The notes: generated by a model not told the origin, from the letters alone. DNA of 64,000 nt from Tomitella gaofuii (GCF_014126825.1 NZ_CP059900.1:2370954-2434953), one strand, 5' to 3'; positions 7,601 through 15,752 are shown, numbered from the stretch's first letter. Translations and numbers: made by a program.

Positions 7601-10005
7601 ATACTCACCGCCGCCGGCCAGCCCTTGTCCAGCGCGTCGAGCGTTGCCTCGGCGTCCGACTGCACCAGGAACAAGCGCAGCTGCTCCCGCGTCGTCGGCG
7701 GCAGCGAGTCCACCCGGACCTCGTCGAAGAGCCGCTGCGACTCCTTGATGACCTTCGAGGTGAACCTGCGGATCTTTGGTGACCCGTCGGCGGTCGTCTT
7801 GATCTCATTACCCGCGGCGAGATGCGCTTCAAGCGCGTTCGCGGCGGCGATGAGCGGGCCGCGGTCCGTCCCCGTCACGGTCACCTCGTGCAGCAGGCCC
7901 AACTCGTCGACCATCCCCTGACACCGGGTGATCAGCGCGTCGATATTCTTCGCCCGGGATTCCCAAATGCTCGCCCGCCCGGAGAGGACGTCGGCAACTG
8001 CCTCGCCGATCCAGGATTCCTGCTTGCGGCTCATCGCGTCGATGCGGTTGGCCGCTGCGTCCATGCGATCAAGCAAGAGCCGACGGTCCGCATCGACGAG
8101 TTCGCGCACTGCGGCGGCCGTCGGGTCGCTCAGGGCGTCCGCCATGTCCGCGCGCCGATCCACCGCGTCTGTTTCGCGTCGACACAGTTCGATGAGTTCA
8201 TCCGGCACGGGAAGCGATTCGATGTCGGCGATCGCGGGCGCGGCGCCGACGGCTCCTACTTCCAGTTCGGGATCGCGCAAGTACTCCAGCCACTCCACCG
8301 CTTCCGTGCCGGTGAGCGGCGCCTCCGCGTGGACTGGCATCGGCCCGTACTCGGCGATCCACCCGAGTTCCGGGCGTTCCACATCCAGCGCACGTGCGAT
8401 CTGCGCGTAGGTTCCGTCGTAGCCGCCGCGTTGACGCGCACGGACCTCGCGCTTGCGGGCGTCCACCAGGCCGGCCTGCACCTGGTTCCGTTGCTTCCCC
8501 AGACTCTCGATCTCTTCGAGCGCCCTGTCGATCACCCGTGCCGAGGCGGCCTCGTCGTACTCCGACGCGCGCATGGAAATACCGTCGACCGCCAGCTTGA
8601 GGTCGGACATCGCCCCGCGATCGCGCCCCACGACGGCCACACTGAGCGGCTTGATCGCGTCGGGGAGCTTCTGCCGGACCTCCTCGAGCGCGCGGTCGGT
8701 CTGCGCGGTCACGAGGACACGCTTGCCCTGGGCGAGCAGGTGCGACAGCAGCGCCGCCGCCGTATGAGTCTTGCCGGTTCCCGGCGGCCCCTGCACCAGC
8801 GTCTGCGGACGATCGTCGACGTTGCTGACGACGGCGAGCTGCCTCTCGTTGACGGGAAGCGGAAGGAAAGTCTCATCGCCCACACGGACCAGGGCGCCCG
8901 GGGTGTCGTCAGGCTCCGAGGAGCGGGACGCGTCGGGGTCGATGAGCGGCACGATGCCGGAGGGGACCGTGCCGGAATCCCGCACCTGCCCCGCGATCTC
9001 GTGGAATATGTCGACCAGGCCCTGCTTGCTGCGCTTCCGGAAGACCAGTGCCGGAGCGAAGGCGATCTGTGCGTACCGTGCAGCGGCAGGCGCATCGTCA
9101 GTGTCGCGGTAGGTGCCCGAGGTGTCGATGTTGTTCACGATCCGGCGGCACAGCTCACCCACCGCCGACGGATCCAGCAGACTCCCGCCGAAGTCCCGCA
9201 CGCTCTCACGCAACTGGTGGATCGCCGACGAATTCTGCACCACCCCCGGGTCGAGCATGTCCATCTCGAACGACACCGCGTCGACGCTTTCCGACTGCTG
9301 CACCCGAAGACAACCAGCAACATCGTCATAGTCCACCGACGCGGAGACAGTGAGCATGTGACGGCGCACCACGGGGTGGTCTTCCGGCTGCCACGCCAAC
9401 AGGCCCACCGCGAGGCACAGTTCGAACTCCTGCGCCCTCGTCGCGGCGGTGCGTCCCAGCGCGAACACGTCCTTGAACAACTCGCGGGCGGGCCGGTCGT
9501 GCCGTTCGCCTTCGGCCCACGAGTGCCACGTCTGGAGCCACGCGTCGAACTCCTCCGCGACCTCGGGGAAGTCTTCGAGCGAGGCCGTCTCGACGGTATT
9601 GTCCGCCGTCTCCGGCTGCTCACCGTGCGCGAGGCGGGCGGGAATCCTCGTGCGGAGACGGGGAGCCGAGTCAGGGTCGTCGCACGCGGTCTCGAGCCAC
9701 CTCGACACCGTCTCCGGCGGGGCGGGGGCCTCCGACTGTGGAACGCGTTCAATGGTGAGAAACGGTTGCTCCGCGGCGTCGTTGTGTTCGACGTCGACGC
9801 CGCTTCGGACCACGGCGGGGTGGTCGGGGAGTTTGTCGAACCATAGGACCGTCTGTCCGTCGCCTGAGTAGGAGTCCACGGAACGCACCGACTGTGTTTT
9901 CAGTTCCTGAACGCGACGAAGGTAGTCGAACAGGTTCACCGCCCGATCCGCACGGTCGTGTACCGTGTTCGCCCTGTTGACAGCCTCCGCACGCGGCTCG
10001 ACCAC
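4657..10005 (-). CDS. Giant SF1 (Upf1/DNA2-like) helicase with degenerate Vsr/DUF559-like domain
   Basis: About 1782 aa if GTG 10005 is used (AGAAGGG lies just upstream); ATG 10038 gives 1793 aa. The frame stays open upstream to 11013 but there overlaps relics on the other strand. Motifs are Walker A GPPGTGKTH (residues ~406-414), a ~680-residue insertion rich in helices, motif II VDEASQ (~1096-1101), GDDRQVSPSA, LTEHRRC, and the C-terminal QGSERD and NVAASRAKD motifs of AAA_12-type SF1 helicases. A Vsr/DUF559-like fold follows (~1405-1500), but the expected D and E residues are S and V. Then come an acidic linker and a winged-helix-like tail. It is the first gene of a three-gene operon with ATGA coupling. 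A defence role is inferred from context. Confidence 0.85.
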   Translation of the reverse strand: MVEPRAEAVNRANTVHDRADRAVNLFDYLRRVQELKTQSVRSVDSYSGDGQTVLWFDKLPDHPAVVRSGVDVEHNDAAEQPFLTIERVPQSEAPAPPETVSRWLETACDDPDSAPRLRTRIPARLAHGEQPETADNTVETASLEDFPEVAEEFDAWLQTWHSWAEGERHDRPARELFKDVFALGRTAATRAQEFELCLAVGLLAWQPEDHPVVRRHMLTVSASVDYDDVAGCLRVQQSESVDAVSFEMDMLDPGVVQNSSAIHQLRESVRDFGGSLLDPSAVGELCRRIVNNIDTSGTYRDTDDAPAAARYAQIAFAPALVFRKRSKQGLVDIFHEIAGQVRDSGTVPSGIVPLIDPDASRSSEPDDTPGALVRVGDETFLPLPVNERQLAVVSNVDDRPQTLVQGPPGTGKTHTAAALLSHLLAQGKRVLVTAQTDRALEEVRQKLPDAIKPLSVAVVGRDRGAMSDLKLAVDGISMRASEYDEAASARVIDRALEEIESLGKQRNQVQAGLVDARKREVRARQRGGYDGTYAQIARALDVERPELGWIAEYGPMPVHAEAPLTGTEAVEWLEYLRDPELEVGAVGAAPAIADIESLPVPDELIELCRRETDAVDRRADMADALSDPTAAAVRELVDADRRLLLDRMDAAANRIDAMSRKQESWIGEAVADVLSGRASIWESRAKNIDALITRCQGMVDELGLLHEVTVTGTDRGPLIAAANALEAHLAAGNEIKTTADGSPKIRRFTSKVIKESQRLFDEVRVDSLPPTTREQLRLFLVQSDAEATLDALDKGWPAAVSIPEEDTLQERLQWHVTEASQMEQVLDLGRLLAAENARLMQWGIRGPEWSDLDAVRGYARMVEAVEADEEVASAIEAIEEFAARVDQRSVVESGADADEWRCVDAMLEAVEERDARAYAEEHARLRHLHDARGRAGRRDLLRSRFDEAAHDLAEAVAASSHDPVWDERLAALPEAWRWGATASWISSREAADVNAMQAKVNRLDDKIRRAVEVVAAERAWRHAVSPERLTGTARADLSEYVTLVRKLGKGTGTYAPQMRADIRRTMDRCRPAVPVWIMPIYRISEQLRIEPDMFDVVMVDEASQAGLESVFLQYLAPKIVVIGDDRQVSPSAVGTNQQQLRDLAGQYIPNNRYRSTWQTPTMSLFDEANMLFGKRITLTEHRRCMPEIIGFSNEIAYAPHGVSLVPVRQYGQDRLPPVVPVHVPDGVTRGTTNKVNRAEAEAIARTVVECIEDPRYDGMSMGVISLQGTAQAKVIEKLLLEDVAPEEWTRRDLRCGDAPDFQGSERDVMFLSMVAAPGVGRRITALTREEYVQRYNVAASRAKDQMWVFHSVSRDALTHPDDMRRRLLEYSYRTAEGVEETSDRRLEVPGDELVDPFRALFVQEIYRSLVDDGFVVTPEVDALGYTLSLVVEGARSRLGVVCADDTWSGRANYANELALQRELIRCGWQLFHVSEFAYVIDPAAVLGALRSRLEALGIRPMAPDAETSTPHGASARDHDVPERAEELSSVESTTLDDAADLEDAATLAEPSGEPTEWDALARADEESDSAPGPEQSPEPEAPSGVLPGPENDPVAEPAIPPEASAGPESSGGWEIVEPADLPFSDAALEERVLRLAQSGDVTPRQICRWIGIDVGLATEILEKLFRSGELDRRDDERLDGPAEAESAVDAPERDEHPGAPEEPVDPEIPDPARLIASLPPADAATARELLLTAADIAPLTMARAKTITRMGQGNLYEVLGTLVGERALVPKNSDTGFEWVRA

Positions 10006-10174
10006 GTCACCCACCCTTCTGTGTCCGGTTTGCCACATCGTAGGGATGCGCCCCGACACGTTTACTCCCGGCCATGGCGTTGAACGGCCCCGTCGACGTG
10101 ATAGCGGTCTCGGAAAGCACCGGACTGGATAACGTGCATCAACACGGATCTGCAACCTGGCGCTCACGATGTGA

Positions 10175-10419
10175 TAGCAGGCCTTGCCCCCGGTTCTTGG
10201 ACACGCTGAATCCAGAGTCTGCTGGTGGAAGCGAGATGATCGAGAACCATGGCACGGAAGAACTCCTCGGATGAGTTCCGTCGGCAGGCGGTCGAGTTGT
10301 ATGAGTCGACGCCGGGCGCGACGATTCGCGGAGATCGCCGCCGTTCTCGGGGTCGTGCGCGGCTCGTTTACGAACTGGGCGGACAAGTACGGCTCCGGGC
10401 CCAAGGCCGCGGCGGACGG
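10175..10419 (+). pseudogene. IS3-family orfA fragment, frameshifted and truncated
   Basis: The reading MARKNSSDEFRRQAVELYES starts at ATG 10249 and continues as the helix-turn-helix EIAAVLGVVRGSFTNWADKYG in another frame, so there is a frameshift near 10325. Together these are the N-terminal half of an IS3-type OrfA (HTH_Tnp_1). The upstream bases (CCCCCGGTTCTTGGACACGC, about 10190-10209) look like the left end of such elements. Homology stops at about 10419, where sequence shared with the RES toxin gene begins. There is no OrfB. It is a dead remnant. Confidence 0.78.
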
Positions 10420-10964
10420 CAGTGCGATCGCCGGTAACCGTTTCTGTGGGAGTCCCCCGACCAGCCGGTCGCCAGGTGGAACGACGAGGAGGACGGCCCC
10501 GAGCAGTATCTGGCCGACACCCCGGATGGCGCCTGGGCCGAATTCCTGCGGCACGAGGAGATCACGGCCGAGGCCGACCTGGCCGGCGTCAGCTGTGCCA
10601 GGTGGGTCGTCGAGATCGGCGAGCCCGTGTTCGCGGAGCCGCAGCTGCCGCGCGAGGTCCTGGTGGGCGGGCCCGTTACCTACCCGGCCTGCCGCAACGA
10701 GGAACGGCGTGTCCGCCGCGAGCACGGCGCACACGCACTGCGTGCTCCGTCCGCCGCGTTGCTGCCGGGGTGCGCCGGGGTTACCGCGTCGAGCTGGGTC
10801 TCCACGTCGGCCCGGAGACGGACGGGCACGTCTTCGTGCTGTTCGGCGCCCGGCCCGACGCGTGCGGCTGGATGATCGTCGACGACGGGCGGCCGCCACG
10901 GTCACTGATCGGCACGGTGAGGCCGCTCGCGGGGTGACACCTGCGGCACGGGTGGCGGCTTCCG
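10417..10964 (+). repeat. Direct repeat copy 1 (RES toxin segment)
   Basis: Starts with CGGCAGTGCGATCGCCGGTA and runs about 30 bases past the toxin stop. It matches 13286-13834 in the same orientation, 2.9 kb away. Confidence 0.85.
10420..10937 (+). pseudogene. Decayed second copy of the RES-domain toxin gene
   Basis: Nearly base-for-base the same as the intact RES toxin gene at 13274-13807, roughly 90% identical by eye. In the equivalent frame, the codon that is TAT in the intact copy is TAA here (about 10435). Farther on, near 10779, a run of five G in the intact copy is four G, shifting the frame. The start codon and the antitoxin gene are absent, replaced by the IS3 fragment. Both lesions are read directly from the sequence, so it cannot make the full toxin. 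An orphan toxin copy is expected to decay once its antitoxin is lost. Confidence 0.9.
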
Positions 10965-11596
10965 CCCCCACCGCCACCGTTGACCTATCGTCGAATCCCG
11001 GCCTGAACACCACCCCGAGTGCCGAACGCGACTGGCACGGCCAGGGCGTCGCCTACACTGCCGCGCCGACCACGCAGCTCGGCCCCCGCGAGGACCTCGA
11101 CCGCGTCAACTCGCCATCCGTCCGCGCGACGATCACCGCAGCCGTGCGCGAGACCGTGGAGGCCGAGGGTCCCATCGAGCTCGACCGCCTGGCACGTAAC
11201 ATCGGCCGCCTGTTCGGGCTGGACCGCGTCCGCGCCAAACCCCGCGAGTTCATCACGGAATGCGTGCCCGCCGAACTCATACACCGTTCCCCACTCGGCG
11301 ACTTCGTGTGGCCGCGGGAGCTCGACCCTGCCCGGTGGCGCGGCTACCGCTCGAGCCTCCCCGGCGACGACAGGCCCATCGCCGACATCGCGCCTGAGGA
11401 GATCGTCAACGCCATGGCCGCGATGTGCCGCAGGCGCGCCCTCGACGACGAATCGCTCCTGCGGGAGACGATGGCGCAGTTCGGCATCGGACGCCTGGGC
11501 GGCAACGTGCGCGAACGGCTCGAGGCGTGCCTGGAACTCGGCGTGCGCAGCGGCAGGCTGATCCGATCTGGGGAAAGCGTGCGCGCGGGGGCGTAA
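10934..11596 (+). pseudogene. Orphan DUF3320 domain, C-terminal relic of a DUF4011-type helicase
   Basis: A frame of about 220 residues, if started at GTG 10934 where it overlaps the stop of the toxin relic. The recognisable part (residues ~60-215) has VEAEGPIELDRLARNIGRLF, GDFVWPRELDP, IADIAPEEIVNAM and a final RERLEACLELGVRSGRLI. This is the pattern of DUF3320, normally the C-terminal domain of very large DUF4011/AAA_11-type helicases. No helicase precedes it here; the preceding sequence belongs to the toxin repeat. I read it as the tail of a lost helicase gene. It may still be translated, but there is no clear RBS. Confidence 0.7.
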
Positions 11597-11603
11597 GGGC
11601 GGA

Positions 11604-11619
11604 AGCCGCTGGCCCCAGC
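11604..11619 (+). terminator. Hairpin after the DUF3320 fragment
   Basis: CCGCTG-GCCC-CAGCGG forms a perfect 6-bp stem with a 4-base loop, 8 bases after the stop at 11596. AACACCTTTTC follows, a weak T-rich tail. The rest of the gap up to 11908 holds no gene I can support. Confidence 0.5.
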
Positions 11620-11908
11620 GGTAACACCTTTTCGCGGCGCTAGGAATTGAGGAACGATTCGCGTCGTCACTGTACGGCGCTGTGACCTGGACTAATACCA
11701 TCGCTTCCACCACTGCACATCGCCTGCCTGCCCGTTCGGCCCTGCCTCCACCACGACAGTGACAACGGGATCGGTTCCTCGATTCATAGCTTCCGGAACC
11801 GGCACCCTGACGCACGCTTGAGCTGTGGATAACCCGGTTAAGTCGCGGGTCACACGCGGTATGGTGACCGCGAGCGGGGAGGCTCACCAGAACCGCACGG
11901 GGGAAAAC

Positions 11909-12658
11909 ATGACGGACGAGCTGGTCGTCACGCAGGAAGCGATCGACACCATCGAGGGGGCCTACGAGAGAGCGGCAGACGAGTTCCGCTGGCTCCCAAA
12001 CGGATTTGCACGAACCTACGGCCCCGAACCGTGGGGAACGCTGCCGTCGCTGCTCCAACTCCAACGCTTCTACGAAGACTCGGCCATGGGTGAACAAAAC
12101 TCGTGCGTCGCCCGCCTCGGCCAATACGCCGACGCTGCCGCCCGCTTCGCAGAATGGGTCCGAGCCGGCGGCGAGGCAGTTTTCCGCGCAGACTACGACA
12201 CCGGCAGCTATGACGGAAACGACGCCGACTTCGCAGTGCTGTCACGCCCCTCTCAGCCGGGGAACGGGTCGATAAATGGGTCCATCACCTCCTCGGCATC
12301 CAGGGCCCCGTCTCCAGCACCACAGTTGCCGGGCACTTCACCGAAGTCGAACTCGTCACCTCCGGACGCGCACGCCAGGATTGCCACGTCGTTGTCCGGG
12401 TCGATTACGGCTTCCTGGATATCCAAGGCGGCCCACTCGGAAAACTCGCCCCCTCCTACCCCCGCGACTGCGACGCCGTCCTCACCTTCGCCGACATCCT
12501 CACCCGCGAGGTCGACGTGCGCTGGCAGCCGACAGGGTGACATGCGACCGACAGAGACCAGCCGCGCAGGCGCGTCCCATCGAGGCAGGCCTCAGCAGGT
12601 CGCCGCGCACCTCTACCGAACCGGACTACAATCGGAAATTGGATGGTCTCCGTTGTGA
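11909..12658 (+). pseudogene. Small alpha-helical protein, paralogue of 37516-37854, running into an out-of-frame fusion
   Basis: The first ~107 codons (11909 to about 12230) match the small protein at 37516-37854: ELVVTQEAIDTI, GAYE.AA, PWGTLPS.LQLQ..YE and AAWVR-type blocks align without gaps. The ATG at 11909 follows a GGGGGAAAAC purine run. After about residue 107 the frame enters sequence that in frame +1 is the tail of a lipoprotein, so the remaining ~140 residues are low-complexity read-through. The stop of the small protein and the start and signal peptide of its lipoprotein partner are deleted. The family resembles small proteins paired with DUF3558 lipoproteins in mycolic-acid actinobacteria; its function is unknown. 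Confidence 0.75.
12250..12540 (+). pseudogene. C-terminal remnant of a DUF3558-like lipoprotein
   Basis: In this frame the sequence reads ERVDKWVHHLLGIQGPV, GRARQDCHVVVRVDYGFLDI, then YPRDCDAVLTFADILTREV and a stop at 12538-12540. The intact lipoprotein at 37851-38411 has HHLLGKSGPV, GRQRQDCHVVATVGYGYLEV and FPRDCDAAQTFTTMLLRHM in the same order. The signal peptide and first ~100 residues are missing, removed by the same deletion that fused the upstream gene. Both conserved cysteines of this part remain. Confidence 0.82.
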
Positions 12659-12674
12659 TCCCGGAAGGAGTCCG

Positions 12675-13277
12675 ATGTCCTCCGCGTTTCTGCTCAATGC
12701 GAGCGAGGCGCGCGTCGCGTACCTCGGGGTTCGCCTCGTCTCGGCCGCACGGCTGCTGGGGCTGGTCCCGAACGACGATGAACGTGGAGTAGACAACGAC
12801 CAGATCGTTGCCGCACTGGCGGCATTCTCCCGGCACGGCGTGGGCCGGGTGCCGTTCGCGCTGCAAGAGCAGTTCACCGCCGCAACCCTGTCGGTCCTGC
12901 TGGAAGAAGCCCTGGCGGCTATGGAGTCCTCGCCGATGCCCCACCTCGAATGGGGGCCGCTGTCGGAGCTTCTCGGAGAGGATCTACTGGCTCGCCTCGT
13001 CGGCGTATCGGCGACCTCGCTGCGCCGATACCGCACGGGCGAGCGGGCCACACCGGATGTGGTCGCCCGCCGACTTCACTTCGTAATGCTGATCACCACC
13101 GACCTCGCCGGCAGCTACAACGATTTCGGCATCCGCCGCTGGTACTCCCGTCCCCGCTCAGCCCTCGGCGGCGAGGCCCCCACCGCGGTGTTCTCGGGAG
13201 ACTGGGGTGAGGACGACGTCCGCGTCCGGCAGGTGCGCGACCTCGCACGCTCGCTTCTCGGCGCGGCCGCATCGTGA
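12675..13277 (+). CDS. Xre/MbcA/ParS-type antitoxin of a RES toxin
   Basis: A 200-aa protein; the start ATG 12675 has a strong GGAAGGAG site 5 bases upstream. Residues ~105-145 (LLARLVGVSATSLRRYRTGE) form the helix-turn-helix region. The C-terminal part (NDFGIRRWYSRPRSALGG, then RDLARSLLGA) has the shape of the MbcA/ParS toxin-binding domain seen in antitoxins of RES toxins. Its stop overlaps the toxin start as GTGA, as expected for a translationally coupled pair. These antitoxins usually repress their own promoter. Family assignment is by pattern and by the neighbouring RES gene. Confidence 0.82.
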   Translation: MSSAFLLNASEARVAYLGVRLVSAARLLGLVPNDDERGVDNDQIVAALAAFSRHGVGRVPFALQEQFTAATLSVLLEEALAAMESSPMPHLEWGPLSELLGEDLLARLVGVSATSLRRYRTGERATPDVVARRLHFVMLITTDLAGSYNDFGIRRWYSRPRSALGGEAPTAVFSGDWGEDDVRVRQVRDLARSLLGAAAS

Positions 13278-13807
13278 TCGCATTCCGGCAGTGCGATCGC
13301 CGGTATCCGTTTCTATGGGAGTCCCCCGACCAGCCGGCCGCCAGATGGAACGCCGAGGAGGACGGCCCCGTGCAGTATCTGGCCGACACCCCGGATGGCG
13401 CCTGGGCCGAATTCCTGCGGTACGAGGAGATCACGGACGAAGCCGACCTGGCCGGCGTCAGTCGCGGCATGTGGGCGGTCGAGATCGACGAGCCCGAGTT
13501 CGCGGAGCCGCAGCTTACGCGTGAAATCTTGGTGGGCGGGCCCGTCACCTACCCGGCCTGCCGAGACGAGGCACGGCGTGTCCGCCGCGAGCAGGGCGCA
13601 CACGCACTGCGTGCTCCGTCCGCCGCGTTGCTGCCGGGGTGCGCCGGGGGTTACCGCGTCGAGCTGGGTCTCCGCGTCGGCCCAGAGACGGACGGGCAGG
13701 TCTTCGTGCTGTTCGGCACCCGACCCGACGCGTGCGGCTGGATGATCGTCGACGACGGGCGCCCGCCCCGGTCACTGATTGGCACGGTGAGACCGCTCGC
13801 AGAGTGA
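13274..13807 (+). CDS. RES-domain toxin (NAD+-degrading type)
   Basis: A 177-aa protein; GTG 13274 overlaps the antitoxin stop. It shows the RES-family layout: an N-terminal arginine region (CDRRYPFLWE), ARWN, then the strand-helix block PVQYLADTPDGAWAEFLR with its conserved glutamate. RES toxins such as MbcT break down cellular NAD+ (phosphorolysis or hydrolysis) and are held inactive by the Xre-type partner encoded just upstream. The frame is intact, unlike the copy at 10420-10937. Chemistry and phosphate dependence cannot be read from sequence. Confidence 0.82.
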   Translation: MIAFRQCDRRYPFLWESPDQPAARWNAEEDGPVQYLADTPDGAWAEFLRYEEITDEADLAGVSRGMWAVEIDEPEFAEPQLTREILVGGPVTYPACRDEARRVRREQGAHALRAPSAALLPGCAGGYRVELGLRVGPETDGQVFVLFGTRPDACGWMIVDDGRPPRSLIGTVRPLAE

Positions 13808-13834
13808 CACGTGCGGTACCGGTGGCGAGCTCCG
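13286..13834 (+). repeat. Direct repeat copy 2 (intact RES toxin segment)
   Basis: Partner of the repeat at 10417-10964. Recombination between the two would remove the Xre antitoxin gene, the DUF3320 fragment and the small-protein/lipoprotein relic. Confidence 0.85.
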
Positions 13835-14042
13835 GAGCCGAGTACCGCGGCGACGCACGCCGCCCAGCCCACGTCCACCGGGGGTGCGCGCCACCCACAG
13901 ACGGCAACTGGGTCAACTGCACAGACCGCACCGCAGCTGCTTCGGCACTTCCCACATCGGGACCGCGCGACACACCACTCCACACGACTGCTACGACTAC
14001 AGTGACCGGCTTCACGGAGCCGCCGCACAGCCGAGGAGCCCC

Positions 14043-15731
14043 ATGGACACCGCCTCCCGCGTCACCGATCCCGCACCAGCGTCCGAGCCCGCGCACGGGG
14101 ACACCGCCGCCTGGTGGCGCACTGCCGCCATCTACCAGGTCTACATCCGCAGCTTCGCCGACGACAGCGGCGACGGCGTCGGCGACATCGCGGGCCTGCG
14201 GCGGCGGCTGCCCTACCTGGCGGAGCTCGGGGTCGACGCCGTGTGGATCAACCCCTGGTACCGCTCCCCCATGCACGACGCCGGCTACGACGTGGCCGAC
14301 TACCGCGACATCGACCCGCTCTTCGGCACCCTCGACGCGGCGCAGGACCTCATCGAGGCCGCGCACGCGCTCGGCATCCGGGTGATCCTGGACCTGGTGC
14401 CCAACCACGTCTCCCACGAGCACCCGTGGTTCCGCGAGGCGCTCGCCTCCCCGCCCGGGTCGCCGGCCCGTGACCGCTTCCACTTCCGCTCCGGCGACGC
14501 CGTCCCCAACGACTGGGTGAGCCCCTTCGGCGGCCCCGCCTGGACGCGCACGACGAACCCCGACGGCAGCCCCGGCCAGTGGTACCTGCACCTGTTCACC
14601 CCCGAGCAGCCGGACCTGAACTGGAACAACCCCGAGATCCGCGCGGAGTTCCTGCGCACGCTCCGTTTCTGGTTCGACCGGGGCGTCGACGGCTTCCGCA
14701 TCGACGTGGCGCACGCCCTGCACAAGGCCCCGGGCCTGCCCGACCTCGACGGCCTGCCTTACCCGGTGCCGCGCCCCGAGGACGGCTCGCCCGCGCCGGC
14801 GCACCCGTTCTTCGACCGCGACGAGGTGCACGCTATCTACCGCGAGTGGCGGGCCGTCGCCGACTCCTACGACCCGCCGCGGGTCTTCGTCGCCGAGGCG
14901 TGGGTGAACGACCCCGCACGCCTGGCCCGCTACGTCCGGCCCGACGAGCTGCACGGCGCCTTCAACTTCGACTTTCTCCTCGCCTCCTGGAAGCCCGACG
15001 TGCTGCGGGCCGTCATCGACCGCTCGCTCGATTCGCACGCCGGCGTCGGCGCCCTGCCCACCTGGGTGCTGTCCAACCACGACGGCATGCGGCACGTGTC
15101 CAAGCTCGCCCGCCCGCAGACCGACACGCGCGTCGCCTTCCTCAGCCAGGTGCGCGACGACCCCGCCGACCTCGCGCTCGGCGAGCGCCGCGCACGCGCC
15201 GCCGCGCTGCTCATGTTCGCCCTGCCCGGCGGGGTGTACATCTACCAGGGCGACGAGCTGGGGCTGCCCGAGGTGGAAGACCTGCCGGACGACGCGCTGC
15301 GCGACCCCATCTGGGAGCGCTCCGGCCACGCCGAGCGCGGGCGCGACGGGTGCCGGGTGCCGCTGCCGTGGTCCGGGGACCGCCCGCCCTACGGGTTCAG
15401 CCCCGCCGAGGCGAGCACGCCCCCGTGGCTCCCGCAGCCCGACGACTGGGCCCCGCGCACCGCCGCCGCCCAGGACGGGGATCCGGGCTCCATGCTCGAG
15501 CTCTACCGCGCGGCGCTGCGGCTCCGGCGCACGCTGCCCGCCGACGCACCTCTGACATGGCTGCCCGCCCCCGACGGCGTCCTGCACTTCTCCCGCGGCG
15601 ACGCGCTGCGCTGCCTGGTGAACCTCACCGGCGACGCCGTCGCCGCCCCCGCGGGCGAGGTCCTCCTGGCCAGCGGACCGCTGCGTGACGGCGGCACCGT
15701 ACCGCCGGACACGGCCGTGTGGGCGCGCTGA
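14043..15731 (+). CDS. GH13 alpha-glucosidase / alpha-amylase-family glycoside hydrolase
   Basis: A 562-aa cytoplasmic enzyme; ATG 14043 follows GAGGAG and no signal peptide is present. It opens with WWRTAAIYQVYIRSFAD, typical of oligo-1,6-glucosidase/alpha-glucosidase enzymes. The GH13 conserved regions are DLVPNH (region I), FRIDVAH with nucleophile D221, VFVAEAW with acid/base E285, and SNHD with D347. It probably hydrolyses short alpha-glucosides taken up by the cell. The next genes encode a solute-binding lipoprotein and a GH3 enzyme, so this is part of a sugar-use locus, though a hairpin separates it from the next gene. The exact linkage specificity is not deducible. Confidence 0.92.
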   Translation: MDTASRVTDPAPASEPAHGDTAAWWRTAAIYQVYIRSFADDSGDGVGDIAGLRRRLPYLAELGVDAVWINPWYRSPMHDAGYDVADYRDIDPLFGTLDAAQDLIEAAHALGIRVILDLVPNHVSHEHPWFREALASPPGSPARDRFHFRSGDAVPNDWVSPFGGPAWTRTTNPDGSPGQWYLHLFTPEQPDLNWNNPEIRAEFLRTLRFWFDRGVDGFRIDVAHALHKAPGLPDLDGLPYPVPRPEDGSPAPAHPFFDRDEVHAIYREWRAVADSYDPPRVFVAEAWVNDPARLARYVRPDELHGAFNFDFLLASWKPDVLRAVIDRSLDSHAGVGALPTWVLSNHDGMRHVSKLARPQTDTRVAFLSQVRDDPADLALGERRARAAALLMFALPGGVYIYQGDELGLPEVEDLPDDALRDPIWERSGHAERGRDGCRVPLPWSGDRPPYGFSPAEASTPPWLPQPDDWAPRTAAAQDGDPGSMLELYRAALRLRRTLPADAPLTWLPAPDGVLHFSRGDALRCLVNLTGDAVAAPAGEVLLASGPLRDGGTVPPDTAVWAR

Positions 15732-15752
15732 CCCGCCGGCGACCGCCACTTT

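Noticed and set aside
7822-9846. 674-aa plus-strand frame inside the helicase gene
   Set aside because: Antisense shadow of a clearly coding region: no motifs, His/Arg/Gly-rich composition typical of complementary frames at high GC.
10006-11013. Extension of the giant helicase frame upstream to 11013
   Set aside because: The added ~330 residues are Arg/Pro-rich and lie antisense to the recognisable IS3 and RES relics; a purine-rich site precedes GTG 10005.
10184-11596. One long plus-strand protein of 470 aa
   Set aside because: It joins pieces of three unrelated relics (IS3 orfA, wrong-frame toxin, DUF3320); only the last part is meaningful.
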